From the NCBI RefSeq assembly GCF_008974145.1, contig NZ_BJKP01000026.1, forward strand, positions 1 to 51,025: DNA of 51,025 nt. Reading direction: 5' to 3'. Made by a program: the position numbers and the translations under genes. Source of the stretch: Microcystis aeruginosa NIES-4325. GTDB lineage: Bacteria; Cyanobacteriota; Cyanobacteriia; Cyanobacteriales; Microcystaceae. Positions 21,054 through 27,833 of this stretch are shown piece after piece; position 1 is the stretch's first letter; each line of letters opens with the position of its first letter. The notes under the pieces are model-generated. The model did no database searches. It saw nothing but the letters and a program-made list of their open reading frames with translations, and was not told the DNA's origin.

Positions 21054-21124
21054 GTAGGGTGCGTTAGGCGGCTATCAATTTAGTCAAAAAACTAAAATTA
21101 ATAATTCGCCGTAACGCACCCTAC
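21054..21124. repeat. Palindromic MITE-like element
   Basis: GTAGGGTGCGTTAGGCGG at the left and its near complement CGCCGTAACGCACCCTAC at the right enclose an AT-rich centre, about 71 bp in all. The arm also appears after glsF. It sits between the FUSC stop and the first attC remnant. Confidence 0.7.
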
Positions 21125-21164
21125 AAGATCGGCGTGCTGCTACGCAGTGCCTTCGGCATCGCAC

Positions 21165-21209
21165 TCAACCAACCAAATGACGGCGTTCCGGTGCAGCGAC
21201 TTGTTATAC
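21165..21209 (-). other. attC remnant (one arm only)
   Basis: On the minus strand GTATAACAAGTCGCTGCACC followed by GGAACGCCG looks like the R''-L'' arm of an integron attC site. No complementary L'-R' arm follows; the sequence runs into a palindromic repeat instead. It marks the left edge of the cassette region. Confidence 0.5.
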
Positions 21210-21256
21210 GGCTTTTTTGTGCAATGTGATCTAAAATAAGGGCATCTTACGACTAG

Positions 21257-21490
21257 GTGACAACAATGTATAAAATTTCTGTTAACCCTCAAATTAATTT
21301 TGGGAAGCCCTGCATAGAAGGGACGCGCATCACTGTGCAGAGTGTTCTTGAGTTGCTAAATGAGGGACTCTCTTTCAGTATAATTATTCAGGATTATTAC
21401 CCTGATTTACAAATTGAAGACATTCGTGCTTGTCTGCAATATGCTATCGCTTTAGTAGCGGCTGAAGACATTAAACTCGTGTCGGCTTAA
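21257..21490 (+). CDS. DUF433 family putative antitoxin
   Basis: A 77-residue protein with the DUF433 core: ISVNPQINFGKPCIEGTRIT, then VLELLNEGLS, YPDLQIEDIRACLQYA. DUF433 proteins usually sit just before a DUF5615 (PIN-like) protein and are treated as antitoxins. Here the next frame begins three bases after the stop but is truncated; an intact DUF5615 gene lies 1 kb away at 22467. The start is GTG at 21257 or, more likely, ATG at 21266. It runs on the plus strand, opposite to most cassettes here. Confidence 0.75.
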   Translation: MTTMYKISVNPQINFGKPCIEGTRITVQSVLELLNEGLSFSIIIQDYYPDLQIEDIRACLQYAIALVAAEDIKLVSA

Positions 21491-21492
21491 TA

Positions 21493-21594
21493 ATGAAATT
21501 TCTTCTCGATCAAGACGTTTACGCAATCACTGCGAGATTTCTAATTGATGCTGGACATGATGTGGTTCTTGTTACTCAGCACCGACCAACCTGA
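21493..21594 (+). pseudogene. Truncated DUF5615 toxin copy
   Basis: The first 28 codons (MKFLLDQDVYAITARFLIDA onward) are the same as the gene at 22467 except for one change (V to T at codon 28). After CTCAGC the sequence switches into attC-like DNA and stops at TGA (21592). The shared block, 21484-21580 versus 22458-22554, is 97 bp with one mismatch. Confidence 0.85.
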
Positions 21595-21624
21595 TACGGT
21601 CGGTGTGCAACGGGATTGTTAGAC
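21581..21624 (-). other. attC remnant joined to broken toxin gene
   Basis: The minus strand starts GTCTAAC (a perfect R'' box, 21618-21624) and contains the perfect 8-bp stem CACCGACC / GGTCGGTG. Where the R' arm should follow, the sequence turns into the truncated DUF5615 gene. So one arm of an attC was replaced by the rearrangement. Confidence 0.55.
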
Positions 21625-21681
21625 CGTACCTCACAGATCGCGTATGATCAATTTATTCTCGCATATCTAGAAGTTTAAGCC

Positions 21682-21900
21682 ATGTCACTCACTGAGTTAA
21701 TTCTTCTGGTCAACAATCTGAGCCAGACAGACAAATTATCACTCTTCAAACTCCTAGCTGCACAAATCCCGGATGCTGAACTACAGGTTATCTTTTCCGC
21801 ATCAGAGTATCCGATTTGGTCGCCCTACGATGCCACGGAAGCCGCCAATATTCTGATGCATATGATTCAGGATGACCGAGAGGCATCTACCCATGCCTAG
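21682..21900 (+). CDS. Small helical partner of aspartic protease, hypothetical
   Basis: 72 residues: a helical N-terminus (SLTELILLVNNLSQTDKLSL) resembling short antitoxin-like helices, then an acidic linker with YPIWSPYDATEAA. Its stop overlaps the start region of the following retropepsin-like gene (ATGCCTAG), so the two are translationally coupled. I recognise no exact family. The coupling and small size resemble the antitoxin position in TA operons, but that is inference. Confidence 0.6.
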   Translation: MSLTELILLVNNLSQTDKLSLFKLLAAQIPDAELQVIFSASEYPIWSPYDATEAANILMHMIQDDREASTHA

Positions 21901-22285
21901 TACAGTCGAATTTCCCCTTTCCGACGATGAAGCATTACCCACGATTCCCATCACTCTGAGTCATGCAGGCCTTTCTGTTTCTGCGAATGCCCTGCTGGAT
22001 ACCGGATCTACGGTCAATCTATTACCTTACGACATCGGGCCGCAATTGGGTGCAATTTGGGAGGAACAAACTGTCCGCTTGCCATTGGCTGGAAATCTTG
22101 CAAGGGTTGAAGCACGAGGGTTATTTGTGTATGTTCAAATTGGGAATTTGGAACCTGTTCGTCTAGCCTTTGCTTGGGCAAAAACCTCTCAGATACCCTT
22201 AATTCTTGGGCAAACGAACTTTTTTCGAGAATTTGATGTCTGTTTTCAACGATCGCGATGCACGATCGAAATTATCCGCTTCTAA
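21893..22285 (+). CDS. Retropepsin-like (clan AA) aspartic protease
   Basis: About 130 residues. The signature LLDTGSTVNLLP (Asp-Thr-Gly-Ser) is the catalytic motif of single-domain retropepsin-like proteases, which act as dimers. A later LILGQTNFFREFDV matches the hydrophobic-Gly motif near the family's C-terminus. I start at ATG 21893, overlapping the upstream stop; the frame is open to 21872. This is the second such protease within 3 kb. The natural substrate is unknown. Confidence 0.75.
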   Translation: MPSTVEFPLSDDEALPTIPITLSHAGLSVSANALLDTGSTVNLLPYDIGPQLGAIWEEQTVRLPLAGNLARVEARGLFVYVQIGNLEPVRLAFAWAKTSQIPLILGQTNFFREFDVCFQRSRCTIEIIRF

Positions 22286-22347
22286 TAAGGGTCGATGTGT
22301 TTTGGGTGGGATCGTGCTTTTGGTTAGTGTTGATAGAGAAAAGCAAT

Positions 22348-22455
22348 GCTGGGTTTCCTGCCGTCAACCCAGCCTACGGAGATAAACGATCGCACTAAAA
22401 CTAATTGTCAAATCGTGATGAGTTTGTTGGGTTGACGCAAGGAAGCCCAACCTAC
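22348..22455. repeat. Two GTTGGGTT-type hairpins
   Basis: GCTGGGTT...AACCCAGCCTAC (22348-22377) and GTTGGGTT...CCCAACCTAC (22426-22455) are members of one palindromic family; a third lies at 23856-23884. They fill the gap between the protease gene and the DUF5615 gene. Confidence 0.6.
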
Positions 22456-22466
22456 GAGGCTTAATA

Positions 22467-22769
22467 ATGAAATTTCTTCTCGATCAAGACGTTTACGCAA
22501 TCACTGCGAGATTTCTAATTGATGCTGGACATGATGTGGTTCTTGTTGCTCAGCTTGGTCTATCACAAGCTAGTGATGAAGAAATACTGAGGACATCTCA
22601 GCAGGAAAATCGTATCCTCGTCACACGAGATAGGGATTACGGGAATCTTGTTTTCGTCAGAGCATTAGGAACTGGAGTTATTTACCTTCGGGTATTACCC
22701 ACGACAGTTAATGCAGTTCATGGGGAATTAGCGCGAATCATCAAAAATTACTCCGAAGTGGAACTATAG
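22467..22769 (+). CDS. DUF5615 family PIN-like putative toxin
   Basis: A 100-residue PIN-like protein: MKFLLDQDV with the first acidic residue, then ASDEEIL, and RILVTRDRDYGNL with the second acidic cluster. DUF5615 proteins pair with DUF433 antitoxins as likely RNases. Its natural partner would be the DUF433 gene at 21257, now separated by an insertion of about 970 bp. The last two codons and stop (GAACTATAG) fall inside the left end of a MITE, so the C-terminus may have been altered by that insertion. Confidence 0.75.
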   Translation: MKFLLDQDVYAITARFLIDAGHDVVLVAQLGLSQASDEEILRTSQQENRILVTRDRDYGNLVFVRALGTGVIYLRVLPTTVNAVHGELARIIKNYSEVEL

Positions 22770-22867
22770 CAAAGATCGGGGTGGTTAGGACAATCAATCG
22801 CTGAAACCCTTGACCGATAAGAGTTTGAAAATTGAAAGCGTCCTAAATAACCCATTTTTTGCTATAG
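22764..22867. mobile_element. 104-bp MITE, copy 1
   Basis: Ends in inverted CTATAGCAAA / TTTTGCTATAG. A near-identical element sits at 24093-24196 (both contain GTGGTTAGGACAATCAATCG and GAAAGCGTCCTAA). No coding capacity. TA at the ends suggests an IS630/Tc1-type origin. Confidence 0.75.
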
Positions 22868-23082
22868 CAGGAACATTTATAGTCGTAGAACCGGATGGTC
22901 ATAGGTTTAGAAAGCCGTTGCTTTATTAAGTCAGGTCCAACGGTGTGTTATGCTCCGATCGCTTATCAATTATTTATCTTTGCGATCGCCGACAATCTCT
23001 CGGAACTCATCAACGAAGCTGACAATTTTTGCTTGCTTAAACTTGGCTGATAATAGACAACTTTAATGAGCGTATCGGTTAG
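22868..23082. other. Non-coding stretch left of attC
   Basis: No gene is supported. It contains HIP1-like GCGATCG sites and ends at GGTTAGGCATAAC of the attC site. Confidence 0.4.
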
Positions 23083-23168
23083 GCATAACGGCTAAGTTGA
23101 GCGGCGGCTAATATCCTTTGCACCACTATCAATATCTCTCGCTCGTCCGCTCCAACGTGTTGTTAGAC
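23083..23168 (-). other. Integron attC site (canonical, 86 bp)
   Basis: On the minus strand it starts GTCTAAC (R'') and ends GTTATGC (R'). The inner arms GTTGGAGCGG and CCGCTCAAC pair with one unpaired G on the R'' side, the asymmetry that sets attC polarity. It follows the 3' end of the VapC-type module, so its orientation matches a cassette array read leftward from the integrase at 29.6 kb. Known attC sites recombine as folded single strands at G/TTRRRY. Confidence 0.85.
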
Positions 23169-23325
23169 CGTGTTTTCGAGATAAGGTTACAACTTCTCTG
23201 CCACTTTCAGCTTGTTGCTTTTGCAAATCAGCAAAGATGGCTTTCAAGTCATGATTGAATGACCGAGAGTACTCTTCACGAATTTTGTGGATCTCTTCCA
23301 CAATCTCATCCTGAAACATAATCAA
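23092..23325 (-). CDS. Probable antitoxin of the VapC-type module
   Basis: 77 residues. Residues 1-54 (DEIVEEIHKIREEYSRSFNH, then KAIFADLQKQQAESGREVV) look like a small helical antitoxin found after cyanobacterial PIN toxins. The last 20 or so residues (TTRWSGRARDI onward) are simply translated attC sequence; the stop lies inside attC. It starts inside the toxin's stop (4-base overlap, 23322-23325), so the pair is coupled with the toxin first. Confidence 0.7.
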   Translation of the reverse strand: MIMFQDEIVEEIHKIREEYSRSFNHDLKAIFADLQKQQAESGREVVTLSRKHGLTTRWSGRARDIDSGAKDISRRST

Positions 23326-23795
23326 CCTCCGAGAAGTTCATAGGGTGTACAAAGAATTGGCAACTCGTATCCAAAATCAAGGCTGATCTCTGCCAACTTT
23401 CCCTGAATTTGAGCATTGGCGATGTGCTTGCAATTCCAGGTGAGCAGGTAATCCATGCCGTGAACGGTTGCGGCGGCGATATGAACAGCATCAATATCAG
23501 CTTTTGCGGGAAGGTTGCTGCGTTCCAAAAATTGCTCTGCTAAATCTAGCACAGCTTGGTTCAAGTCGAGTAAAGATAGATTAGCAAGGATTTCTAGTCG
23601 TTGAGATGCGATCACAACATCACCTTGTGAGGTTTCTTTCACGACCGCTTGGGATGAGTAAAGTTGAAAATCACCGCGACGTGTATTCCACCACTCCTTC
23701 GTCACCTCAATATTTGCGGCCACAACAATATCTCTGGTGTGTCGAGCAGTAAGATAGCCTAAGATACTGGTTTCAATATAAACGGTTTCGCTCAC
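23322..23795 (-). CDS. vapC: PIN-domain toxin, VapC family
   Basis: 157 residues. PIN acidic residues are visible in VYIETSILGYL (Glu in place of the usual first Asp), VVKETS, and ADIDAVHIAAA, followed by LLTWNCKHIANA. VapC toxins are Mg-dependent RNases. This subtype, with YIETSI at the start and WNCKHIANA near the end, is common in cyanobacteria. It is cotranscribed with the small gene downstream and ends in a canonical attC, so the two genes form one integron cassette. Confidence 0.8.
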   Translation of the reverse strand: MSETVYIETSILGYLTARHTRDIVVAANIEVTKEWWNTRRGDFQLYSSQAVVKETSQGDVVIASQRLEILANLSLLDLNQAVLDLAEQFLERSNLPAKADIDAVHIAAATVHGMDYLLTWNCKHIANAQIQGKLAEISLDFGYELPILCTPYELLGG

Positions 23796-24092
23796 GGCAA
23801 TCTAGAAAATCTATCCAATGCCTATCCTACCGCATTTAATCTTGGTTTCGAGGGCGTTGGGTAACAGCCGTCAACCCAACCTACAAGATCTAACACTTTA
23901 TCAACGAGGTATTTTGTAATATGCAACACCAGCACGATATGGTTTCTACTCACATTTCACCGAGTAATCACCTCTTTCTTGCAAATTTATAAATACGAAT
24001 TGTGCTGATGCCGATCCATTATCCCAATAATCTGACCGCACCCCTTGACAGAAATTTACAATTATTCGACCTTTAGCGATCGCTATCGGGAG
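23796..24092. other. Non-coding cassette lead region
   Basis: No gene is supported. It holds a GTTGGGT...CAACCCAACCTAC hairpin (23856-23884) and an AT-rich stretch with a HIP1 site. Confidence 0.4.
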
Positions 24093-24196
24093 ATATAGCA
24101 AAGTTCGGGGTGGTTAGGACAATCAATCGCTGAAAACCTTGACCGATAAGAGTTTGAAAATTGAAAGCGTCCTAACTAACTCGTTCTATGCCATAG
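24093..24196. mobile_element. 104-bp MITE, copy 2
   Basis: Same element as 22764-22867, with a few changes including a degraded right end (CTATGCCATAG). Confidence 0.7.
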
Positions 24197-24281
24197 TTGT
24201 TTTTTGTTACAGCAGTGGGGAGAAGGGAGCGGGTTTTTCAAGTTGGATTGGGGGTTAATCATGCTATTAAAAACCGATTCA

Positions 24282-24301
24282 GTATAACGGTAAAGTTAGA
24301 C
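24282..24301 (-). other. Collapsed attC site
   Basis: Minus strand reads GTCTAAC, TTTACC, GTTATAC: an R'' box and an R' box with only six bases between. The TTTACCGTTA part resembles the R' flank of the canonical site at 23083 (TTAGCCGTTATGC), so the hairpin arms appear deleted. The AGTAT beside the R' box matches the end of another dispersed repeat, which may have inserted here. Confidence 0.45.
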
Positions 24302-24327
24302 CGTCTTCACCGATAACTTTGGCCGAG

Positions 24328-24696
24328 TCATAGCGCTTCAATCGTAACGCGCCCACCTTCCACTGCCTCAATCTCAAGTTTAAAGCCATACAAAAGACCC
24401 ATCCCCACTAACGGCTCTGCATCAGAAGCTGCCACATCAATAATCTGATCTTGACCATCCCAGATCACAGAAGCTTTGTATATTTCAAAAACGACTTCGC
24501 TCCCATCGCCTAATGTGCCAATATCTCGATAGTACCAAGGCAATCCCATATCTGTGATGATAGAAAGCGGTAGAGACAAAAAGCTAGTGAATCCAGTGTC
24601 AATGATAGCATCGAGTGCTATTTTCGGTGAGCCAATGCGACCAACTGCCACCTTGATGATTGCTTCACAATTATTATTGACCACACCGAACATCAT
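24328..24696 (-). CDS. Retropepsin-like (clan AA) aspartic protease
   Basis: 122 residues, with the single-domain catalytic motif DAIIDTGFTSFLSLP (Asp-Thr-Gly) and a C-terminal DAEPLVGMGLLYGF hydrophobic-Gly motif. It overlaps the upstream 91-residue gene by four bases (ATGA), so expression is coupled. Related two-gene pairs are frequent in cyanobacteria, but their role is unknown to me. It lies inside the cassette array, with an attC-like remnant just past its stop. Confidence 0.75.
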   Translation of the reverse strand: MMFGVVNNNCEAIIKVAVGRIGSPKIALDAIIDTGFTSFLSLPLSIITDMGLPWYYRDIGTLGDGSEVVFEIYKASVIWDGQDQIIDVAASDAEPLVGMGLLYGFKLEIEAVEGGRVTIEAL

Positions 24697-24968
24697 ACTG
24701 GCTTTCTCTGGCTGCGACTGCCAAAACGGAAGACGGCTCTATGTCCAATACGAATCACCCAAGGTTGAGCATCAGGGACACGCTCATAGAGATGATCGGT
24801 AGCAGTAATCGTATCGTCGGCAAGCTCAAACGCTCCAGTTTCGATGTCGATCGCCACAATTCTCCCCTGATTTCCCTCCTCCACTTGAGAACGTATCTGA
24901 GCTTCATAGAGCGCATTACCTCTTTGGGCAAACTCCTCTTTGCTATAGCGGGGCTGTCGAATTGCCAT
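24693..24968 (-). CDS. Small conserved partner of aspartic protease
   Basis: 91 residues: YSKEEFAQRGNALYEAQIR, then GNQGRIVAIDIETGAFEL, then PWVIRIGHRAVFRFG. This is a conserved cyanobacterial small protein that travels directly ahead of a retropepsin-like gene. It is soluble, has no membrane segment and resembles an antitoxin-sized partner. Function unassigned. Confidence 0.75.
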   Translation of the reverse strand: MAIRQPRYSKEEFAQRGNALYEAQIRSQVEEGNQGRIVAIDIETGAFELADDTITATDHLYERVPDAQPWVIRIGHRAVFRFGSRSQRKPV

Positions 24969-25001
24969 CGGCTTGACCTCGTTTTAACGATTACCCTTTC
25001 A

Positions 25002-25042
25002 TTCTAACTTGCATGGTCATATTGTTTCAGCATAGGTTAAGG
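25002..25042 (-). other. Degenerate attC-like spacer
   Basis: TTCTAAC (25002-25008) and GTTAAGG (25036-25042) sit at opposite ends of a weakly self-complementary 41-base stretch, at the position where an attC should close the DUF4189 cassette. Neither box fits RYYYAAC/GTTRRRY fully. Confidence 0.25.
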
Positions 25043-25087
25043 ACTTCCCCTCGCTAACTTCAGGTAGGACGCTAGGAAATCGCCCCA

Positions 25088-26140
25088 CTAACGTAAATCC
25101 TTAAAGACAACACCGTCTTTATGATCGATCACGAGGACTACTTGACAAGTATCTGGCACACGGGAACTTTGTCTGCAAAATTTAATGGCATTATCACGAG
25201 ATCCATTAGCTGAATTGCTTGTTCCAATACCCCAATAAAAGTCGTTTGAAACTGCAATGGATGTAAATCCATTACTGCCTCCATAGGCTTCGCAATTAGT
25301 TTGACCACATGAGCGTAAAGCGAGGCTTGTAGCATTCCCTAAGGAACTTGAATTCCAAGACCAACCATAGTAGCGTTTATTACCTACATTCCCAATCGCG
25401 ATCGCACCAAACGAAGTAGTAGCGGGTCGACCTCCACTCGGTATAGCAGATTTCGCTTGGTTTATGGCGGGAACAATCAGAGCATTATATTCAGCAATTG
25501 GGTCTCCTAAATATCTTCTTACTTCATAAACTCTAAAATTGATCCAAGAACCACAGGTGTCGAGATTAAACGTTCCACATTTCCTAGAACTTGCACTCCA
25601 CGTGTATTGTGTCTTGGGTGCATCTCTGCCAGCAGACACGGCTGTTTGATAATATGTGGCATATTCTGCTCTTCTCTCTTTCAGGTAAGTCAGCTTGTTT
25701 CTTGCTTCACAGAGAGCTTGGCCACAGGCTCCAACTACTATACCTTCAAGCTCATTAATAACTCTATCTACTTCTTCAAGTTTAGACTGATAGCCATTTA
25801 CAGAGCTGACAGAAGCTCCAGTCGACAGAACTCGTTTACTATGTGTGCCATTACCAGCTTGGCTAGTTACTTCAATGGCCGTGGAGTCTACAACGTAATT
25901 ACCTGCCTGGGGCTGAATAATAAGATCACCTCCCTGAGGAGAACCACCAGCAGTAGCTTTTCCACCTAGATTATCGTGCAGAACATAGCACAAAGTCCCT
26001 GGTCGCGGTCTGCTGATGTCTGAGCAGTGTTGACTAGGAACTCCTGGTGGACGAGCTTCGCTGGATATAGCAGTTCCACCAATAACAATAAGTGCAATAA
26101 GTGGAGACTGTAAAACGTAACGCATAGCTTTTATTTTCAT
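25088..26140 (-). CDS. Secreted protein with C-terminal DUF4189 domain
   Basis: 350 residues. The N-terminus is a signal peptide (basic start, LIALIVIGGTA core, cleavage near SSEA). A Gly-rich segment follows, then a helical region with paired cysteines (GACGQALCEARNKL), and from about residue 240 the DUF4189 pattern: SFGAIAIG, YYGWSWN, ALRSCGQTNCEAYG, and a later cysteine pair (CRQSS...DTC). DUF4189 domains are secreted Cys-rich modules of unknown function. A secreted protein as an integron cassette is plausible cargo. Only a degenerate attC-like stretch lies on its 3' side. Confidence 0.7.
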   Translation of the reverse strand: MKIKAMRYVLQSPLIALIVIGGTAISSEARPPGVPSQHCSDISRPRPGTLCYVLHDNLGGKATAGGSPQGGDLIIQPQAGNYVVDSTAIEVTSQAGNGTHSKRVLSTGASVSSVNGYQSKLEEVDRVINELEGIVVGACGQALCEARNKLTYLKERRAEYATYYQTAVSAGRDAPKTQYTWSASSRKCGTFNLDTCGSWINFRVYEVRRYLGDPIAEYNALIVPAINQAKSAIPSGGRPATTSFGAIAIGNVGNKRYYGWSWNSSSLGNATSLALRSCGQTNCEAYGGSNGFTSIAVSNDFYWGIGTSNSANGSRDNAIKFCRQSSRVPDTCQVVLVIDHKDGVVFKDLR

Positions 26141-26174
26141 CAGAAACTTCAGGTCAGTTTGGCTTGGAGTTGCA

Positions 26175-26196
26175 GTCTAACGGCTTGCGTTTAGGC
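26175..26196 (-). other. Collapsed attC site overlapping the SDR stop
   Basis: Minus strand: GCCTAAAC, GCAAGCC, GTTAGAC. This is an R''-like box (one extra A) and a perfect GTTRRRY R' box only 22 bases end to end. The SDR stop codon TAA is inside the R'' box. The hairpin arms of a normal attC are missing. Confidence 0.5.
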
Positions 26197-26883
26197 ACCT
26201 TTGCCAAGCATTGCAGGTACATCTATTTCCTTGAGGCAGGTTGCCCTAGACAAAGACAGCACACAGTCAATAATACTTATTAAGTCATTCAGAGGAATTG
26301 CATTGCCACTTACAAGCGCTCCCTCTCCAAGATCTTCTAGCACTTCTGGCGTTCCAACGTTTCCAGGATTAATCACGGTCACTCCAATCTGTTGTGACCT
26401 TAGCTCTTCTCGAAGTGCATGAACCGCTCCACGTAAACCAAACTTGGATGCCGAGTTTGCAACTTCTCTTGATGGGAAATTATCTCGTCCAGACAGTGCG
26501 CCCATGAATATAATTTTCGGATTTTTAGAGCGACAAAGTGCGGGCAGGAGTGCCTTAACCAGACGAATTGGTGCGACTAAGTTCACAGCGATCACTCGTG
26601 CAATATCTTCATCTGAACAATCCTCAAAGCTATACTGATTGGTAAAAGCGTTTGTTTCCCATGTACCTCCCATATACAACAATGCATCAAGAATATCGCT
26701 GCCAACTGCCTCTTTTGATATCTCAACACCAGACACAGAAGATAAATCAGCACTTACCCACTCGCCAACAGAAGCTACTGTTCGAGATACAGCTACCAAT
26801 CGGTGGGACTTGGGTGCAAGATGTGTGGCGACTGCAAGGCCGATTCCACGACTGGCACCAGCAACAAGGACAGTATTAAACAT
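26191..26883 (-). CDS. Short-chain dehydrogenase/reductase-like protein, Tyr replaced
   Basis: 230 residues, classical SDR size. VLVAGASRGIGLAVA at the N-terminus is the NAD(P)-binding TGxxxGIG, and NLVAPI matches the structural NNAG-like region. The catalytic Tyr-x3-Lys reads NSASK: Asn at residue 143 where Tyr is expected, Lys kept. So it may be a non-catalytic nucleotide binder or use another acid. It is carried as a cassette between a collapsed attC and a canonical attC. Confidence 0.8.
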   Translation of the reverse strand: MFNTVLVAGASRGIGLAVATHLAPKSHRLVAVSRTVASVGEWVSADLSSVSGVEISKEAVGSDILDALLYMGGTWETNAFTNQYSFEDCSDEDIARVIAVNLVAPIRLVKALLPALCRSKNPKIIFMGALSGRDNFPSREVANSASKFGLRGAVHALREELRSQQIGVTVINPGNVGTPEVLEDLGEGALVSGNAIPLNDLISIIDCVLSLSRATCLKEIDVPAMLGKGA

Positions 26884-26913
26884 TTTCTTCTGGGCATCAA
26901 AATTATTTGGTAT

Positions 26914-27000
26914 GCCTAACGTTGCCCATCACCTGCCGCAGATAACCTCAACTGCTCACAGATAACCTTTTGCCGGTCAGGTGCATGGGCGTTGTTAGCT
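26914..27000 (-). other. Integron attC site (canonical, 87 bp)
   Basis: Minus strand begins AGCTAAC (R'') and ends GTTAGGC (R', a perfect GTTRRRY). Arms GCCCATGCACCTGACCG and CGGCAGGTGATGGGC pair with two extra bases on the R'' side. The loop holds a direct repeat AGGTTATCTG. It closes the PIN/antitoxin cassette and points leftward, consistent with the integrase position. Confidence 0.88.
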
Positions 27001-27025
27001 GGCTGCTTACTATCTTCCATGTAAT

Positions 27026-27463
27026 TTAAAGAGCATCCAAAACCAAAACTTCTAAATCTGGGACAGCAGCTAAACGGGAATCGTTGGTCAAGAAAAACAT
27101 AGCACCTTCTCGTATAGCAGTTGCAATCTGGATTGCGTCTGGAGTTCGCAAGTTTTGTGTTGCTCTTAACTGGGCAGCAACTTGGGAAATCTCAACGGAA
27201 ACAGGTACTGTAATTAAGTTTTCTTGATCGAGAAGAATATCACGATACTGTCCAGCAAGTTCTACATTGCCTGACCGTAATGGATGAACCAAAACTTCCG
27301 TTAGCGTCAACGTAGACGTAACAACTTGAAACTCGCCTCGACTCACCGCCCCAAAAAAGGCACGAACAAGCTCCAAGTATGCCTCATTTTGCTCAATGAA
27401 GTAAATGAGTGGCGCAGTATCCAAGCCCACAACCTGACCTTGCAGTTGAATTAGCCATTCCAT
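27026..27463 (-). CDS. vapC: PIN-domain toxin, VapC family
   Basis: 145 residues with a clear PIN pattern: VVGLDTAPLIYFIEQN (first Asp), LTLTEVLVHPLR (Glu), LRTPDAIQIATAI (Asp), and FFLTNDSRLAAV (Asn-Asp). These acidic residues coordinate Mg for RNA cleavage in VapC. It overlaps the upstream antitoxin gene by 13 bases, the usual arrangement. It is followed by a canonical attC 26 bases beyond its stop, so the module is one complete cassette. Confidence 0.88.
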   Translation of the reverse strand: MEWLIQLQGQVVGLDTAPLIYFIEQNEAYLELVRAFFGAVSRGEFQVVTSTLTLTEVLVHPLRSGNVELAGQYRDILLDQENLITVPVSVEISQVAAQLRATQNLRTPDAIQIATAIREGAMFFLTNDSRLAAVPDLEVLVLDAL

Positions 27464-27666
27464 GAAGCACGTTCCTGATTAACGTACTCTTGAGCATCAA
27501 GCCCATTCCAAATTTCTTTTCCTAGTCCTTCTAGTTCCATAATGCTACGCTTGGGCTTAACAAGCATACGGCGACGTAACATTACAGCTAACTCTTCTAA
27601 CAAGCGAAGTTGCTCGTCTGGGGTAAGAGTCTCAACTTGGCGGCGAACTTCTTGATAGGTGGTCAT
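27451..27666 (-). CDS. Antitoxin of the PIN toxin
   Basis: 71 residues: a helical N-terminus (TYQEVRRQVETLTPDEQLRL) and a C-terminal segment (LGKEIWNGLDAQEYVNQERA) that resembles the toxin-binding tail of VapB-like antitoxins found before PIN toxins. AAAGGAC precedes the ATG. It overlaps the toxin start. Confidence 0.8.
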   Translation of the reverse strand: MTTYQEVRRQVETLTPDEQLRLLEELAVMLRRRMLVKPKRSIMELEGLGKEIWNGLDAQEYVNQERASWNG

Positions 27667-27707
27667 GTCCTTTACTCCATGCTTCTACTGTTAATCATGC
27701 CACATTG

Positions 27708-27803
27708 CTTACAGCTAACAGATCTAAAAAGTATTGTGGGAGCATCTCAACCTTACAGAAGGTAAAATGCCCCCATACTTGTCTATATTCAATACAGCGT
27801 AAG
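27708..27803. other. 96-bp imperfect palindrome at expected attC position
   Basis: Outer stem CTTACAGCT / AGCGTAAG, middle stem AAGTATTGTGGGAGCAT / ATGCCCCCATACTT, and an inner ACCTT-ACAG-AAGGT hairpin. Size and nesting fit an attC closing the C58-protease cassette, and AGCTAAC (27713-27719) resembles the box of the next site, but no GTTRRRY box is present. It could instead be a terminator-type structure. Confidence 0.4.
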
Positions 27804-27833
27804 TTTTACAAGATGTGTTGCTCACCTCCAATT

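Noticed and set aside
22868-23082. A second gene in the VapC cassette region
   Set aside because: No open frame with a start and ribosome site; sequence is repeat-like and leads directly into attC.
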